Positions 11,709 through 21,155 of a stretch of 64,000 bases of DNA are shown here, piece by piece (positions within the stretch are counted from its first letter, which is position 1; every line of letters starts with the position of its first letter). The notes under the pieces are model-generated. The model saw nothing but the letters and a program-made list of their open reading frames with translations, ran no database searches and was not told where the DNA came from. The stretch is from assembly GCA_016871195.1 (NCBI GenBank), contig VFZN01000010.1, positions 38,179 to 102,178 on the forward strand, in the 5' to 3' direction. The stretch is from Acidobacteriota bacterium. Its GTDB lineage: Bacteria; Acidobacteriota; Vicinamibacteria; Vicinamibacterales; UBA2999. Made by a program: the position numbers and the translations under genes.

Positions 11709-14397
11709 CCACGACGAGCGGCCGCACGATACCTTCAACCGCTGCCAGCATCGCCTCGATCTGGGCCTGGTCCTTGCCTCCGGCCTCGGCGAAGTCGGGA
11801 CGACCACCGCCGCCGCCGCCCACCAGCGGTGCCAGTGTCTTGACCAGTTGCCCGGCCTTGACCCGGTTGGTCAGATTCGGAGTGACGCTGGCCACCATGG
11901 CGACCTTGCCGTCAGCCGTGGGGCCGGCAAGGAAGATCACACCGCACGCCAGGGTCGACTTGATCTGGTCAGCCACTGAGCGTAGCAGGTCCTTCGAGGC
12001 CTCGTCCACTCGCTGCACGACGAGGGTCACCTCGCCCATCTGCACGCGGCTGCCATCGGCCACCGACTGGCCGGCCGCCGCCCTCGCCAGTTTCCGGTCG
12101 CGATCTTTCACGGTTTTCTCGAGCTGTTCGATGCGAGCCTCGAGGCGTGCCAGCACATCGTCGGTTCCCGCGTTCAGGTATCCGCGGATCCGGTCAAACT
12201 CAGTCAGCCGTGGCCGCGCAAACTGCAGAGCGCCGGTACCCGTCTGGGCCTCAATGCGCCGCACCCCGGCGGCTACGCCCGATTCCTCAGTGACCAGCAG
12301 CATACCGATCTCCCCGGTCGCCCCGACGTGCGTGCCGCCACAAAGTTCCGTCGAAAAGTCACCGTCGCCCACCTGCACCACACGCACGCGGTCGCCGTAC
12401 TTTTCGCCGAAGAGGGCAGTCGCTCCCGCTGCGATCGCGTCCCGGGTGTTCTTCACGCTGGTCTGTACGGATTCGTTTCGCATGATCGACGCGTTGACGA
12501 GGGTTTCGACGCGCGTCACTTCTTCTGGCGTGAGAGGGGCAAAGTGCACGAAGTCAAAGCGCAACCGGTCGGGGGCCACAAGCGAGCCGGCCTGTTTCAC
12601 GTGCGGCCCGAGCACCGTGCGCAGCGACGCGTGCAGCAGGTGGGTCGCGGTGTGGTTGCGGCGCGTGGCCTGTCGTGTGTCGACATCGACCACGGCCGTC
12701 ACTGTGGTGCCGGTATGCAACGGGTCCGTGCCTGCGGACACCCGATGAAGCCGGGGCAGGCCCGGAGCAAGCCGCAGCACGCCTGACACCGTGCGCACGC
12801 GAGTGCCGTCAGTCGTGGTGAGTGCGCCATGGTCGGAGACCTGGCCGCCCGCCTCCAGATAGAAGGGCGTCGCCGCCAGGCACACATACCCTTCGGCGTC
12901 TGCCGCGAGCGTCGACACCTGCCGACGGTCGATATCAAACACCGCCAGTACCTCAACATCTGTCAGTCGGGTGTGTGCATAGCCATCGAACTGGTCGCCG
13001 ACGCGCACGAGGGCCTCGCGGTCGTCGTCCGATCGAAACACCACATCGTCGACCTTGCGTGTCTCGAAGCCGCTGCGTGCGCGGGCCTTGTCACGCTGTG
13101 CGGACATTTCGCGCTCGAAACCGTCGGTATCGAACCGGACCCGCTGGTGCGCGGCAAGGTCTTCGATGAAGTCGCGGGGTAACCCGAAGGTGTCATACAG
13201 CTTGAAGGCGTCCTCGCCTCCAAGCACGCCGGAACCTGCCGCTGCCCGCTCGATCGCGTCCTCGAGGCGCGGCAGCCCACCGGTCAGCACGGCGTCAAAG
13301 CGCTCTTCTTCGCCCCTGACGACCTGGCGCACGGCGTCACAACCGGCCTTCAGTTCCGGATAGGCATCGCCCATCTCGTGCACGACAATATCGACGAGTC
13401 GGTGCAGGAACGGCTCCTGCAGGCCCAGCTTGCGCCCGTGCCGCATTGCGCGCCGCATGATCTTGCGCAGCACATAGCCGCGCCACTCGTTCGAGGGCAC
13501 GACGCCGTCGGCAATCAGGAAGGTCATGGCCCGCAGGTGATCGGCCACGACACGCATCGAGATGTCGTTGGGTGCCATCGTCCCCTGGTAGGTGAGGCCC
13601 GCGAGGGTGGCTGTGGCGGAGAGAAGGGGGGTGAAGAGCGGCGACTCGTAGTTCGACACCGCGCCATTCATGAAGGCCGACACGCGTTCGAGGCCCATGC
13701 CGGTATCGATGGAGGGCGCGGGCAGCGGCGTCAGCAGCCCGGACTGGTCGCGATCGAATTCCATGAACACGTTGTTCCAGATTTCCACGAACCTTACGCC
13801 TTCGCCTTCGACCTCGTCCGTCCAGCAGGTCAGCGGTCCGATTTCGGGAGCGCGGTCGAAGTAGATCTCGGAACAGCGACCGCAGGGCCCGGTATCGCCC
13901 ATGGCCCAAAAATTGTCCGCCATGCCCAACTCGCCGATGTGATCGGTTGGCAGGAAGTCTCGCCAGCGGCGGTAGGCCTCATCATCGCGGGGAATGCCCG
14001 GGGCGCCTTTGAAGACCGTGGCATACAGGCGCGCGGGATCGATGCCCCACTCGCGCGTCAGCAGGTTCCACGCCAGTTCGATGGCCTCCTGCTTGAAGTA
14101 GTCGCCGAACGAAAAATTCCCGAGCATCTCAAAGAACGTGTGGTGGCGTGGCGAGGGGCCGACGTTGTCGAGATCGTTGTGTTTGCCGCTGACGCGCATG
14201 CATTTCTGTGCCGTGGTGGCCCGCGCATAGTCGCGCCGCTCGCGTCCGAGAAACAGGTCCTTGAACTGGTTCATCCCCGCATTGGTGAACAGCAGGGTTG
14301 GATCGTCGCCGGGCACCAGCGGGGCGCTGGGCACCACAAGGTGACCCTGACGCTCGAAATACTTCAGAAAGGAGGCGCGAATCGCGTTCGGATGCAC
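11704..14397 (-). CDS. alaS: Alanyl-tRNA synthetase
   Basis: Class II synthetase of 897 residues, normal length. Domains in order: the catalytic core beginning MHPNAIRASFLKYFERQ with FTNAGMNQFKDLFLG (motif 2 region), the tRNA-recognition domain, the editing domain with zinc ligands HTATHLLHASL and CGGTHVGATGE, a coiled coil (LEARIEQLEKTV) and the C-Ala domain with a glycine run ahead of RPDFAEAGG. The editing domain clears Ser- and Gly-tRNA-Ala. The gene is 31 nt downstream of recX and part of the kinase-recX-alaS unit. Confidence 0.98.
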   Translation of the reverse strand: MHPNAIRASFLKYFERQGHLVVPSAPLVPGDDPTLLFTNAGMNQFKDLFLGRERRDYARATTAQKCMRVSGKHNDLDNVGPSPRHHTFFEMLGNFSFGDYFKQEAIELAWNLLTREWGIDPARLYATVFKGAPGIPRDDEAYRRWRDFLPTDHIGELGMADNFWAMGDTGPCGRCSEIYFDRAPEIGPLTCWTDEVEGEGVRFVEIWNNVFMEFDRDQSGLLTPLPAPSIDTGMGLERVSAFMNGAVSNYESPLFTPLLSATATLAGLTYQGTMAPNDISMRVVADHLRAMTFLIADGVVPSNEWRGYVLRKIMRRAMRHGRKLGLQEPFLHRLVDIVVHEMGDAYPELKAGCDAVRQVVRGEEERFDAVLTGGLPRLEDAIERAAAGSGVLGGEDAFKLYDTFGLPRDFIEDLAAHQRVRFDTDGFEREMSAQRDKARARSGFETRKVDDVVFRSDDDREALVRVGDQFDGYAHTRLTDVEVLAVFDIDRRQVSTLAADAEGYVCLAATPFYLEAGGQVSDHGALTTTDGTRVRTVSGVLRLAPGLPRLHRVSAGTDPLHTGTTVTAVVDVDTRQATRRNHTATHLLHASLRTVLGPHVKQAGSLVAPDRLRFDFVHFAPLTPEEVTRVETLVNASIMRNESVQTSVKNTRDAIAAGATALFGEKYGDRVRVVQVGDGDFSTELCGGTHVGATGEIGMLLVTEESGVAAGVRRIEAQTGTGALQFARPRLTEFDRIRGYLNAGTDDVLARLEARIEQLEKTVKDRDRKLARAAAGQSVADGSRVQMGEVTLVVQRVDEASKDLLRSVADQIKSTLACGVIFLAGPTADGKVAMVASVTPNLTNRVKAGQLVKTLAPLVGGGGGGRPDFAEAGGKDQAQIEAMLAAVEGIVRPLVVV

Positions 14398-14428
14398 ACC
14401 GGTATTTTACCGGGATTCCTCGGTCACC

Positions 14429-14929
14429 TCATCGGCCGAGACGCTTGAGTACGCCGTCGAGCGGAAACCCCTGCTGGACAAGTGCCCGGATCAGCCGGTG
14501 CCGTGTGCGGTCATCAAGGGTCGCCGGTGCCTGTCCGCGCAGGCGACGGGTGAGGGCCTCGTCGAGTCTCGCATTGACATCCACCTCACGGAACGCCTCG
14601 GATATGGCACCGTCAATCAGGTCGTCCGCCAGCCCCATGGACCGCAGCCGTTGCCTGACACGCGCAGGGCCCCTGCGCCTGATGGAGGTTTCGAGGTGGG
14701 CGGCGGCGCGAGCGACACGGGCATCATCGAGGCTGCGCTGTTCCCGCAGGCGGGCGAGGGCGTCGTCGATCTGTTCCTCGGGGCATCCCCTGTGTCGGAG
14801 GCGGTCACGCAGCTGCGCCGTCGACCACTCGCGGCGTGACAGCATCACGAGCGCGGTCAGATACGCATCAGGCGGCGGGGAGGGGGCGTCCCCGTCCGGA
14901 CCAGGAGTGCGGCGTCGCCGGAAGGCCAT
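14429..14929 (-). CDS. recX: RecX regulator of RecA
   Basis: A 166-residue helical-repeat protein that binds RecA filaments and limits recombinase activity. Three-helix repeats are visible: TALVMLSRREWSTAQLRDRL, then RGCPEEQIDDALARLREQRS, and RGPARVRQRLRSMGLADDLI. The start ATG at 14929 overlaps the upstream kinase stop (TGATG), which indicates coupling and is the reason for rejecting a longer reading that would overlap the kinase by 39 nt. alaS follows. In many bacteria recX lies between recA and alaS; here a kinase stands where recA would be. Confidence 0.9.
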   Translation of the reverse strand: MAFRRRRTPGPDGDAPSPPPDAYLTALVMLSRREWSTAQLRDRLRHRGCPEEQIDDALARLREQRSLDDARVARAAAHLETSIRRRGPARVRQRLRSMGLADDLIDGAISEAFREVDVNARLDEALTRRLRGQAPATLDDRTRHRLIRALVQQGFPLDGVLKRLGR

Positions 14930-15921
14930 CAGCGGAGGGGCGGCTGCGCCTCGCGGCAGAACGGACACATATCCGCGCGCGCTGGCAAGGCCTTGTCACA
15001 GTGCCAGCAGAAGCGTGACTGCGGGGTTTCACGGGCCTTCAGACGGGTCTGGACATCCTGCATCGCACCGCGAGCAGGGGGGGGCACGCTGCCCGCGGCC
15101 CGCCAGGGACGCCGGGGGGCGAGGGCGGCGCGCGCGGCGAGCACCGCCTCGAGCAATTCTCCGGCCCGTTGATACCGGTCGGTCACTGCGGGTTCGAGGG
15201 CCCGCATGACGATGTCGGCAATCGACTTGGGTAGGCGAGGATTCCGGACGCGCGGCGGCGTGGTGAGTTCGCCCCGCATCAGGCGGTCGAGGTCGCGTGG
15301 GGCCGGTGGCTGATACGGCATGCTGCCGGTCAGCATCTGGTACATCGTGACCCCCATCGAGTAGACATCTGATGCAAAGACAGCCTTGCCGTGGAACTGT
15401 TCGGGGGCCATGTAGGGCGGACTGCCGATGACCGTCGTACCGTGCGCGGCGATCTCAAGGAACCGTGAGGTGCCGAAGTCGGCCACCTTGCAGAGTCCCT
15501 GGTCGGTGATCAGCACGTTGCCGGGACGCAGATCGCGGTGGATGACGCCCTGTTGCTGCGCGTGGTCGAGGGCATTGCAGATCTGGCAGGTGAAGTCGAG
15601 TGCCTGGGTGAGTTCCAGAGCGCCTTCGCGGTCGAGCAGGGTCTCGAGCGTCTCCCCGGGTACATACTCCATGACGATGAAGAAGACCTCATCCTGGCGT
15701 TCGGCGGTGAGGACAGTGACGATGTTCGGATGGGCGAGCGAGGCCAGCAGGCGGGGTTCGCGCAGCAGTTCGCTGAAATCGGCGCTCTGCCGATGCGGCA
15801 CCTTGAGGGCGACCTTCTTGTCAATCCAGGTGTCTTCCGCGAGGTAGACCGCGCCGAACCCACCGCTGCCCAGGGTCGATACGATGCGGTACTTGCCCAC
15901 CGTCTGGCCGCGGAAGAACAT
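14929..15921 (-). CDS. Hanks-type Ser/Thr protein kinase with C-terminal zinc ribbon
   Basis: About 330 residues. All catalytic elements are present: glycine loop GSGGFGAVY, Lys40 in VALKVPH, HRDLRPGN, DFGTS and PPYMAPEQF. The kinase domain spans roughly residues 11-270. The C-terminus is not a membrane anchor and PASTA repeats but a small zinc ribbon with two Cys pairs (FCWHC and MCPFC), so the enzyme is predicted to be soluble. ATG 15921 is chosen because the domain starts right after it and a TATACT hexamer ends seven bases upstream with no Shine-Dalgarno. The gene is cotranscribed with recX and alaS and divergent from rsmE. Confidence 0.92.
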   Translation of the reverse strand: MFFRGQTVGKYRIVSTLGSGGFGAVYLAEDTWIDKKVALKVPHRQSADFSELLREPRLLASLAHPNIVTVLTAERQDEVFFIVMEYVPGETLETLLDREGALELTQALDFTCQICNALDHAQQQGVIHRDLRPGNVLITDQGLCKVADFGTSRFLEIAAHGTTVIGSPPYMAPEQFHGKAVFASDVYSMGVTMYQMLTGSMPYQPPAPRDLDRLMRGELTTPPRVRNPRLPKSIADIVMRALEPAVTDRYQRAGELLEAVLAARAALAPRRPWRAAGSVPPPARGAMQDVQTRLKARETPQSRFCWHCDKALPARADMCPFCREAQPPLR

Positions 15922-15928
15922 TTCGGGC

Positions 15929-15934
15929 AGTATA
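15929..15934 (-). promoter_or_regulatory. -10 box for a likely leaderless kinase mRNA
   Basis: TATACT on the minus strand with exactly seven bases to the ATG at 15921, which would put transcription start at or next to the start codon. No purine-rich ribosome-binding site lies between. The -35 region is poor. Confidence 0.5.
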
Positions 15935-15975
15935 CCGGCAGCGACGGGCGTTACAGACACATGCCGGGCCGCGCA

Positions 15976-15981
15976 TACAAT
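15976..15981 (+). promoter_or_regulatory. -10 box for a likely leaderless rsmE mRNA
   Basis: TACAAT followed by six bases and then the GTG start of rsmE at 15988. No Shine-Dalgarno is present. It forms a divergent pair with the kinase promoter 41 bases away. Confidence 0.45.
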
Positions 15982-15987
15982 CGTCAG

Positions 15988-16716
15988 GTGCTTCCGCGGT
16001 TTTACCTTCCCGCCATGGATGCCTCAGGACGGGGTCTGCTCCCTGAGGATGAGGCGACGCACCTGACTCGGGTGCTGCGGTTGGGCGTCGGTGCGGCGAT
16101 CGAGGTCTTCGATGGCCGGGGCGGCGTGTGGACGGCGACCGTGGCTGAGGTGTCGCGCCACGAGGTGGCGGTGCAGTCCGGTGTCCCGGTAACCGCGCCT
16201 GTTGAACCCCGGGTGCGGCTGCGACTGGTGGCGTCCGCGCTCAAGGGCGACAAGCTCGATGACGTTGTGCGGGATGCGGCGATGGTGGGCGTTCATGACA
16301 TTCAAGTGGTGGTCACGCAGCGCAGCGAACTCTCGATGGCCGCATTGCTCCGATCGGGCCGCGCCGAGCGCTGGCGACGCATTGCCGTGTCCTCGCTGAA
16401 ACAGTGTGGCCGCTCGGTGCTGCCGACCGTGCCTGATCCGGTGACGCTGACGCAGTGGGCATCTACGGAACCCACGGGCCTGCTGCTCGTGATGTGTGAA
16501 CCAGCGGCCGGACAGGGCCGCCGCATCAGCGACGTACCGAGAGCGGCCGAGGTCACTCTGGTCGTGGGCCCTGAAGGTGGGTGGACCCCCGAGGAACTGG
16601 CACTGTTGACGGAGCTGGGGGCGGTCGCCGTGAAGTGCGGCGGCCTCACGCTTAGGGCAGACGCTGCCGCGCTGGTCGGGGTCGCGGCACTCTGTGAGGG
16701 CTGGCAGGTGTGGTAG
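15988..16716 (+). CDS. rsmE: 16S rRNA m3U1498 methyltransferase
   Basis: SPOUT-class methyltransferase of 242 residues that modifies U1498 in 16S rRNA. The N-terminal PUA-like domain starts LPRFYLPA. The trefoil-knot SAM site is VGPEGGWTPEELALLTE followed by GLTLRADAAAL, slightly changed from the usual LGxRILRxETA. GTG 15988 is preferred: it lies six bases after a -10 hexamer and gives the family N-terminus, whereas the open frame further upstream is antisense to the kinase gene. RsmE is often found next to prmA; here prmA lies on the other strand 1.7 kb away. Confidence 0.88.
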   Translation: MLPRFYLPAMDASGRGLLPEDEATHLTRVLRLGVGAAIEVFDGRGGVWTATVAEVSRHEVAVQSGVPVTAPVEPRVRLRLVASALKGDKLDDVVRDAAMVGVHDIQVVVTQRSELSMAALLRSGRAERWRRIAVSSLKQCGRSVLPTVPDPVTLTQWASTEPTGLLLVMCEPAAGQGRRISDVPRAAEVTLVVGPEGGWTPEELALLTELGAVAVKCGGLTLRADAAALVGVAALCEGWQVW

Positions 16717-16727
16717 GAGGAGGGATG

Positions 16728-17492
16728 ATGAGACGCGTACGGATGGCGGGTTGTGTGTTGGCCCTGGTGGTGGCGTCGATGCCGTCGATGTCGGCACAGG
16801 ATCCGGTAGCGACATTCTCGATTCTTGGCTACGACCCGGCCACGGGAGAAGTGGGGGGCGCGGTACAGTCGCGCGTCTTCAGCGTCGGGAACGGCGTCCT
16901 GTGGGCCGAGGCCGGCGTGGGTGCCGCTGCGACGCAGGCCATTGTCGATGTGAGCTACGGACCCAGGGCGATCGAGCTGCTGCGCGCCGGCCTGCGACCC
17001 GAGGCGATTATCCGCGCCATCTGGGACAGTGATCCTGACCCGTCACCTCAGCAGTGGACCAAGGAGGGGCGGCAGTTCGCCGTGATCAACCAGCGAGGCG
17101 AGACTGCGGTCTATACAGGCCCGAAGGCCAGCACCTGGGCAGGCCATGCGCAGGGAAAGTACGCGACGGCGCAAGGGAACATTCTTGCGGGCAAGGCGGT
17201 GGTCGACGGGATGATTGCCGCCTTCGAGTCGACCTCCGGTCACCTGTCCCAGCGGTTGGTGGCCGCGCTCGAAGCCGGTCAGCAGGCGGGCGGTGACACG
17301 CGTGGAATGCAGTCGGCGGCCATCCTCATCGTCGGCAAGGGCCAGGGAGTGTGGCTGAACAACGATGTCGTCATGCGCTTGCAGGTGGATGACAGCGGAC
17401 AGCCGATTGCCGAGCTGCGGCGTCTGGTGACGTCGTGGAACGCGCGCAGGGCCAAGGGGCAGCAGCGCGCCGTCACGACGCCGCGTCCATAA
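16728..17492 (+). CDS. Secreted DUF1028 family protein
   Basis: About 254 residues with a signal peptide (MRRVRMAGCVLALVVASM, cleavage near SMSA/QD). The mature part carries the DUF1028 (Ntn-hydrolase-like) pattern: FSILGYDPATGEVGGAV, WAEAGVGAAATQA, and QGNILAGKAVVDGM followed by GGDTRGMQSAAILIV. The biochemical function of the family is unsettled; some members are described as putative peptidoglycan-binding or hydrolytic proteins. A strong AGGAGG (16715-16720) sets ATG 16728, or the adjacent ATG 16725, as start. It follows rsmE by only a few bases. A second, divergent DUF1028 protein is encoded at 40.7 kb. Confidence 0.85.
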   Translation: MRRVRMAGCVLALVVASMPSMSAQDPVATFSILGYDPATGEVGGAVQSRVFSVGNGVLWAEAGVGAAATQAIVDVSYGPRAIELLRAGLRPEAIIRAIWDSDPDPSPQQWTKEGRQFAVINQRGETAVYTGPKASTWAGHAQGKYATAQGNILAGKAVVDGMIAAFESTSGHLSQRLVAALEAGQQAGGDTRGMQSAAILIVGKGQGVWLNNDVVMRLQVDDSGQPIAELRRLVTSWNARRAKGQQRAVTTPRP

Positions 17493-17497
17493 GCAAC

Positions 17498-17519
17498 AGC
17501 CCCACCCAGCGGTGGGGCT
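17498..17519. terminator. Bidirectional hairpin between DUF1028 gene and prmA
   Basis: Perfect nine-base stem AGCCCCACC/GGTGGGGCT with a four-base loop, filling the 26-nt gap between two convergent genes. Strong T-tracts are lacking, but position and stability suit a shared terminator. Confidence 0.55.
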
Positions 17520-18424
17520 CAGGTGAGTTGCAGCGCCACCCAGGTGGCTTCTTCGAGCCGGGCCCGCGGCTGCAGGGGCAGGAAGGCCCGGGCCACCTCG
17601 GGCTCTTCCTCGCGATCAAATCCGCTGATGACGAGCGTGCCACCCGGCCTGACGAGTCGCCTGAGCTCGGCCGCGGTGGTGCGCAGCATGCCTCCCGTCA
17701 GATTGGCACACACAATGTCTGCGGGTGCATAGGGTGTCTGCCTGAAGTCGGCCCTGACGAACTGCACGACCGGCGGCAGGGGATTGAGCCGTGCACTGGT
17801 CAGGGCCGAGTCAATCGCATCCTGATCGACGTCAACACCGATGACCTCGCTGGCGCCCGAGAGCGCGGCGGCTATGGCCAGCACACCTGACCCCGTCCCC
17901 ATGTCGAGCACTCGGCGTCCGTCACAGGGCAACGACGACAGCAGCGCCAGGCACATGCGCGTCGTGGGGTGATGGCCTGTACCGAATCCCATCGACGGCT
18001 CGATGACGATGACGGTGGTGTCGGGGGCCGGAGACTCCGGAACCTGCCAGGGGGGCGCGATCATGAAGCGCCCGGCGGTGACGGCCGTCAATGATGCCTG
18101 CGACCGTGCGGCCCAGTCATCATCGGGCACGTAGACCGGCGTGAGTGTCAGCTCGGGCATCGCTGCTGTGATGTCGGCTGCCGCCTCGCGCCGCGCCGCG
18201 TCGTCCGCGAAGAAGACCCGCCACCGAAGCGGCGTGGGAGGCGGTTCCGGGATCGGTGGAAATGTCGGATCCCAGAGTCCGCCAGGGGGCAGCGGCCGTT
18301 CGGCTAGGTCTTCGATGGCCAGGGGCGAGTGGTCGTCGAGCACCACCGGGAGCAGAACGTCGACGCCGGCAGGTACGTCGACGGCGGGCGCTTCGATTTG
18401 CAGCGCGTACCACAGCCGGCTCAT
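17519..18424 (-). CDS. prmA: Ribosomal protein L11 methyltransferase
   Basis: SAM-dependent enzyme of 301 residues that trimethylates ribosomal protein L11. The SAM motif I is [15 protein letters not shown]; upstream is the PrmA signature [15 protein letters not shown], and [14 protein letters not shown] and [11 protein letters not shown] follow. The N-terminal L11-recognition domain is present but proline-rich in the middle. Its ATG overlaps the dnaJ stop (ATGA), so it is the last gene of the hrcA-grpE-dnaJ-prmA unit, the position prmA also takes in many Firmicutes. Confidence 0.93.
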   Translation of the reverse strand: MSRLWYALQIEAPAVDVPAGVDVLLPVVLDDHSPLAIEDLAERPLPPGGLWDPTFPPIPEPPPTPLRWRVFFADDAARREAAADITAAMPELTLTPVYVPDDDWAARSQASLTAVTAGRFMIAPPWQVPESPAPDTTVIVIEPSMGFGTGHHPTTRMCLALLSSLPCDGRRVLDMGTGSGVLAIAAALSGASEVIGVDVDQDAIDSALTSARLNPLPPVVQFVRADFRQTPYAPADIVCANLTGGMLRTTAAELRRLVRPGGTLVISGFDREEEPEVARAFLPLQPRARLEEATWVALQLT

Positions 18425-19566
18425 CGGAACAGCTTCGAGAAGATGCTTTCCGATTCACTCTCGTCTGAGGTGCGCACCGGACTGTGATTTTCGGGGGCCA
18501 GGGTCGCCGCCAGCTGCTCGAGCAGCGCCCGCTGTTCCTTCGAGAGCTTCTTCGGTACGGTGCCCCGCACGGTGACCAGCAGATCGCCGCGTACACGATT
18601 CCCCCCGATGTCGGGCATACCCTTCCCCTTGATCTTCAGGGTTGAGCCCGGCTGCGTCCCCTCGGGGATGCGCAGCAATTCGCCGGCGTCGATGCCTGCC
18701 ACATCAAGCTCACCACCCAGGGCGAGCGTGGTCATTGCGACGGGAATCTCACAGATCAAGTCGTTGCCGTTACGCCGCAGGAACTCGTGTTCGCGCACGT
18801 GAATGACCACGTACAGATCTCCCGACGGCCCTCCCTGCGACCCGGCCTCGCCCTCGCCCGTGAGGCGCATACGCTGCCCGGTGGCGATGCCAGCCGGCAC
18901 CTTCACGGTGAGCTTGCGCTGCTGGGTGACCGTGCCCTGTCCCGCGCAGGCCTTGCAGGGCTTTTGAATCACCTTGCCGGCACCGCGGCACTGCCCGCAG
19001 GTGCGTGCCATAGTGAAGAATCCCTGCTGATACCGGAGCTGCCCCGCGCCGCGGCACTGCGGACAGGTCGTGGCGGTGGTTCCAGGGGCCGCGCCCGAGC
19101 CCATGCAGGGATCGCACGTTTCCTGTCGGGGAATCTGAATGGCGATGTCGGCGCCTCGGGCCGATTGCAGAAAGTCGATCTCCATGTCGTAGCGGAGGTC
19201 GCTGCCGCGCTGCGGACCGGAGCGCCGGCGACCGCCGCCGAGGGCGTCGCCAAAGCCAAAGATGTCGCCGAGTCCGCCGAAGATGTCCTGGAAGTCGGCG
19301 AAGATGGTCGGATCGACGCCGCCTGGCCCGCCGGCGGCGCCACCCACGCCTGCATGACCGAAGCGATCGTAGCGCGCGCGCTTGTCTGCATCGGCAAGCA
19401 CGGCGTAGGCCTCGGCCGCTTCCTTGAACTTTTCCTCCGCGTCCTTGTCGCCGGGGTTGCGGTCGGGATGGTACTTGAGCGCCAGCTTGCGATACGCGGC
19501 CTTGAGGTCCGACTCGGCCGCGCCTCGTGCGACCCCGAGCACGTCGTAGAAGTCGCGCTTGCTCAC
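18421..19566 (-). CDS. dnaJ: Chaperone DnaJ (type I Hsp40)
   Basis: Co-chaperone that stimulates DnaK ATPase and delivers substrates, 381 residues. Domains: J domain with the HPD loop ([15 protein letters not shown]), a Gly/Phe-rich linker with several FG repeats, and the zinc domain with four CxxCxGxG repeats ([32 protein letters not shown]). Two substrate-binding barrels follow, ending FSKLFR. The GTG start overlaps the grpE stop by four bases. The usual partner dnaK is not between grpE and dnaJ. Confidence 0.97.
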   Translation of the reverse strand: MSKRDFYDVLGVARGAAESDLKAAYRKLALKYHPDRNPGDKDAEEKFKEAAEAYAVLADADKRARYDRFGHAGVGGAAGGPGGVDPTIFADFQDIFGGLGDIFGFGDALGGGRRRSGPQRGSDLRYDMEIDFLQSARGADIAIQIPRQETCDPCMGSGAAPGTTATTCPQCRGAGQLRYQQGFFTMARTCGQCRGAGKVIQKPCKACAGQGTVTQQRKLTVKVPAGIATGQRMRLTGEGEAGSQGGPSGDLYVVIHVREHEFLRRNGNDLICEIPVAMTTLALGGELDVAGIDAGELLRIPEGTQPGSTLKIKGKGMPDIGGNRVRGDLLVTVRGTVPKKLSKEQRALLEQLAATLAPENHSPVRTSDESESESIFSKLFR

Positions 19567-20090
19567 GACGAAACCTTGGCGACCCGCACCATGGCCGGAC
19601 GCAGCAGACGATCGCCCAGCAGATAGCCCTGCTGCAGCACCTGCACGACTTCACCGTCGCGGGCTCCGGCTACCTCGTCGTAGGACACCGCCTGATGGTG
19701 ATGCGGATTGAAATCCTTGCCGAGGGCGTCCACCTCGGTCACGCCGCGTTTGCGGACCAGGTCGTGCAGGGCCTTGTGAATCATCTCGACGCCGGTCTTG
19801 TAGGGACGGGCGGCCTCTGGCGTCTCAATCCTAAGGGCCCGGTCGAAATCGTCCATGACGGCGAGCAGGTCGCCCAGCACGTCGGCGGCGGCCCACTCGG
19901 TGAACTCCTTCCGTTCACGCTCGATGCGCTTGCGGAAGTTGTCGAACTCTGCGGTCTTGCGCAGCAGCCGATCGTAAAGGTCGTCGCGCTCCTGCTGCAG
20001 CGCATCGGCCGGGGGCTGCGGAGCCGGCGAGCCATGGCCGTCGGGAGCAGGAGCAGTGGAGGGGTCGTGGAGTGCGTCGTGGGTGTTCAT
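19563..20090 (-). CDS. grpE: Nucleotide exchange factor GrpE
   Basis: A 175-residue DnaK nucleotide-exchange factor. It has a disordered Pro/Ala-rich N-terminus, a long coiled coil ([20 protein letters not shown] then RKRIERER) and the beta-wing domain with FNPHHHQAV and a C-terminal [18 protein letters not shown], which is the GrpE signature. It starts nine bases after hrcA and overlaps dnaJ, so it belongs to the CIRCE-controlled unit. Confidence 0.97.
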   Translation of the reverse strand: MNTHDALHDPSTAPAPDGHGSPAPQPPADALQQERDDLYDRLLRKTAEFDNFRKRIERERKEFTEWAAADVLGDLLAVMDDFDRALRIETPEAARPYKTGVEMIHKALHDLVRKRGVTEVDALGKDFNPHHHQAVSYDEVAGARDGEVVQVLQQGYLLGDRLLRPAMVRVAKVSS

Positions 20091-20099
20091 GACAATCCG

Positions 20100-21155
20100 T
20101 TACTGCACGTCGCGCAACACACGGGCGACAGCCAGCGCGGCGATGTCGACCGCGGCAATCGCGCGGGAATACTTCATGCGGGTGGGGCCGATGACGCCGA
20201 CCGTGCCTGTGCCGCGCCCATCGAAGTAGGTGGAGGCGATGAGGCTGAACGGTCGCATCTCTGGGTCGTTGTGTTCGGTGCCGATGACCACGGTGAGACC
20301 GGGGCCATCGATGTATTCGTTCAGCAGGCGCACGAGCCGCTGTTTCTCCTCGACCATGCGCAGCAGCGCGCGCAGCGTCGCCGGGGCGATGCCGCTGACC
20401 GATACGACCTGCTCGAGCAGCGTCGAGGCGCCGTCGATGTACACGGTCGTGGGCCCCTGCAGGGTGTCGAGGGACTGGTTCGCCAGACGGAAGGCTAGGC
20501 CCAGCAGCTGGTCGTAGAGCGTGCGCTCCTCGCGCAGGCGGGCGCGCACCCCGGCCCTGACGTCCTCAAGCGGCCGACCTGAGAACTGCTCGTTCAGATA
20601 CTGTGCGGCATGACGCAACTCGTCGAGGCTGACCCCTTCGCCGATGTCGACGGTCTTCTGGGAGACCTGGTTGCCGCGGGAGACCATCACCACCAGGATG
20701 CGCGTGCCGCTCAGCGGCACAAATTCGATGCGGTAGAAGACCGCGTGCTCGTTGGCCGGGGCGATGGCGAACCCCACGTGCCTCGACGATGCAGACAGGG
20801 CGTGCGACGTGGACGAGAGCAGATCGTCGATGAGGGGTTGCGCGCCGGCTTCCTGTCGGATGCGGGCTTCAATGCCAGTGGCGTCGCGCGCGGTGCGCCG
20901 GCTGTCGAGCAGCTGGTCGACGTAGAAGCGGTAGCCCAGGTCGGTCGGCACCCGGCCGGCCGAGGTATGGGGCTGCCAGACGTAGCCCATGTCTTCCAAC
21001 TGCGCGAGGATGTTCCTCACCGTCGCCGACGACACGGTGATGCCGAGTCGGGGCAACAGGGTCGCTGAGGCCACCGGTTCGCCGGTTTCGATGTACTCGC
21101 GCACAAGCGCGGCCAGCACGCGGCGCGTACGGTCAGAGAGGGCGGGCGCGATCAT
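20100..21155 (-). CDS. hrcA: Heat-inducible transcription repressor HrcA
   Basis: Repressor of 351 residues that binds CIRCE operators and depends on GroEL for folding, so heat stress relieves repression. The N-terminal winged helix begins LSDRTRRVLAALVREYIETG and includes the recognition region SSATVRNILAQLEDMGYV. The C-terminal domain ends with the family sequence IGPTRMKYSRAIAAVDIAA. The ATG at 21155 shares its first base with the operator repeat, so the gene is autoregulated. It is the first gene of hrcA-grpE-dnaJ-prmA. Confidence 0.96.
   Translation of the reverse strand: MIAPALSDRTRRVLAALVREYIETGEPVASATLLPRLGITVSSATVRNILAQLEDMGYVWQPHTSAGRVPTDLGYRFYVDQLLDSRRTARDATGIEARIRQEAGAQPLIDDLLSSTSHALSASSRHVGFAIAPANEHAVFYRIEFVPLSGTRILVVMVSRGNQVSQKTVDIGEGVSLDELRHAAQYLNEQFSGRPLEDVRAGVRARLREERTLYDQLLGLAFRLANQSLDTLQGPTTVYIDGASTLLEQVVSVSGIAPATLRALLRMVEEKQRLVRLLNEYIDGPGLTVVIGTEHNDPEMRPFSLIASTYFDGRGTGTVGVIGPTRMKYSRAIAAVDIAALAVARVLRDVQ

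Noticed and set aside
15538..15987. N-terminal extension of rsmE
   Set aside because: It is antisense to the kinase gene and unlike any RsmE. GTG 15988 follows a -10 box and gives the family start.
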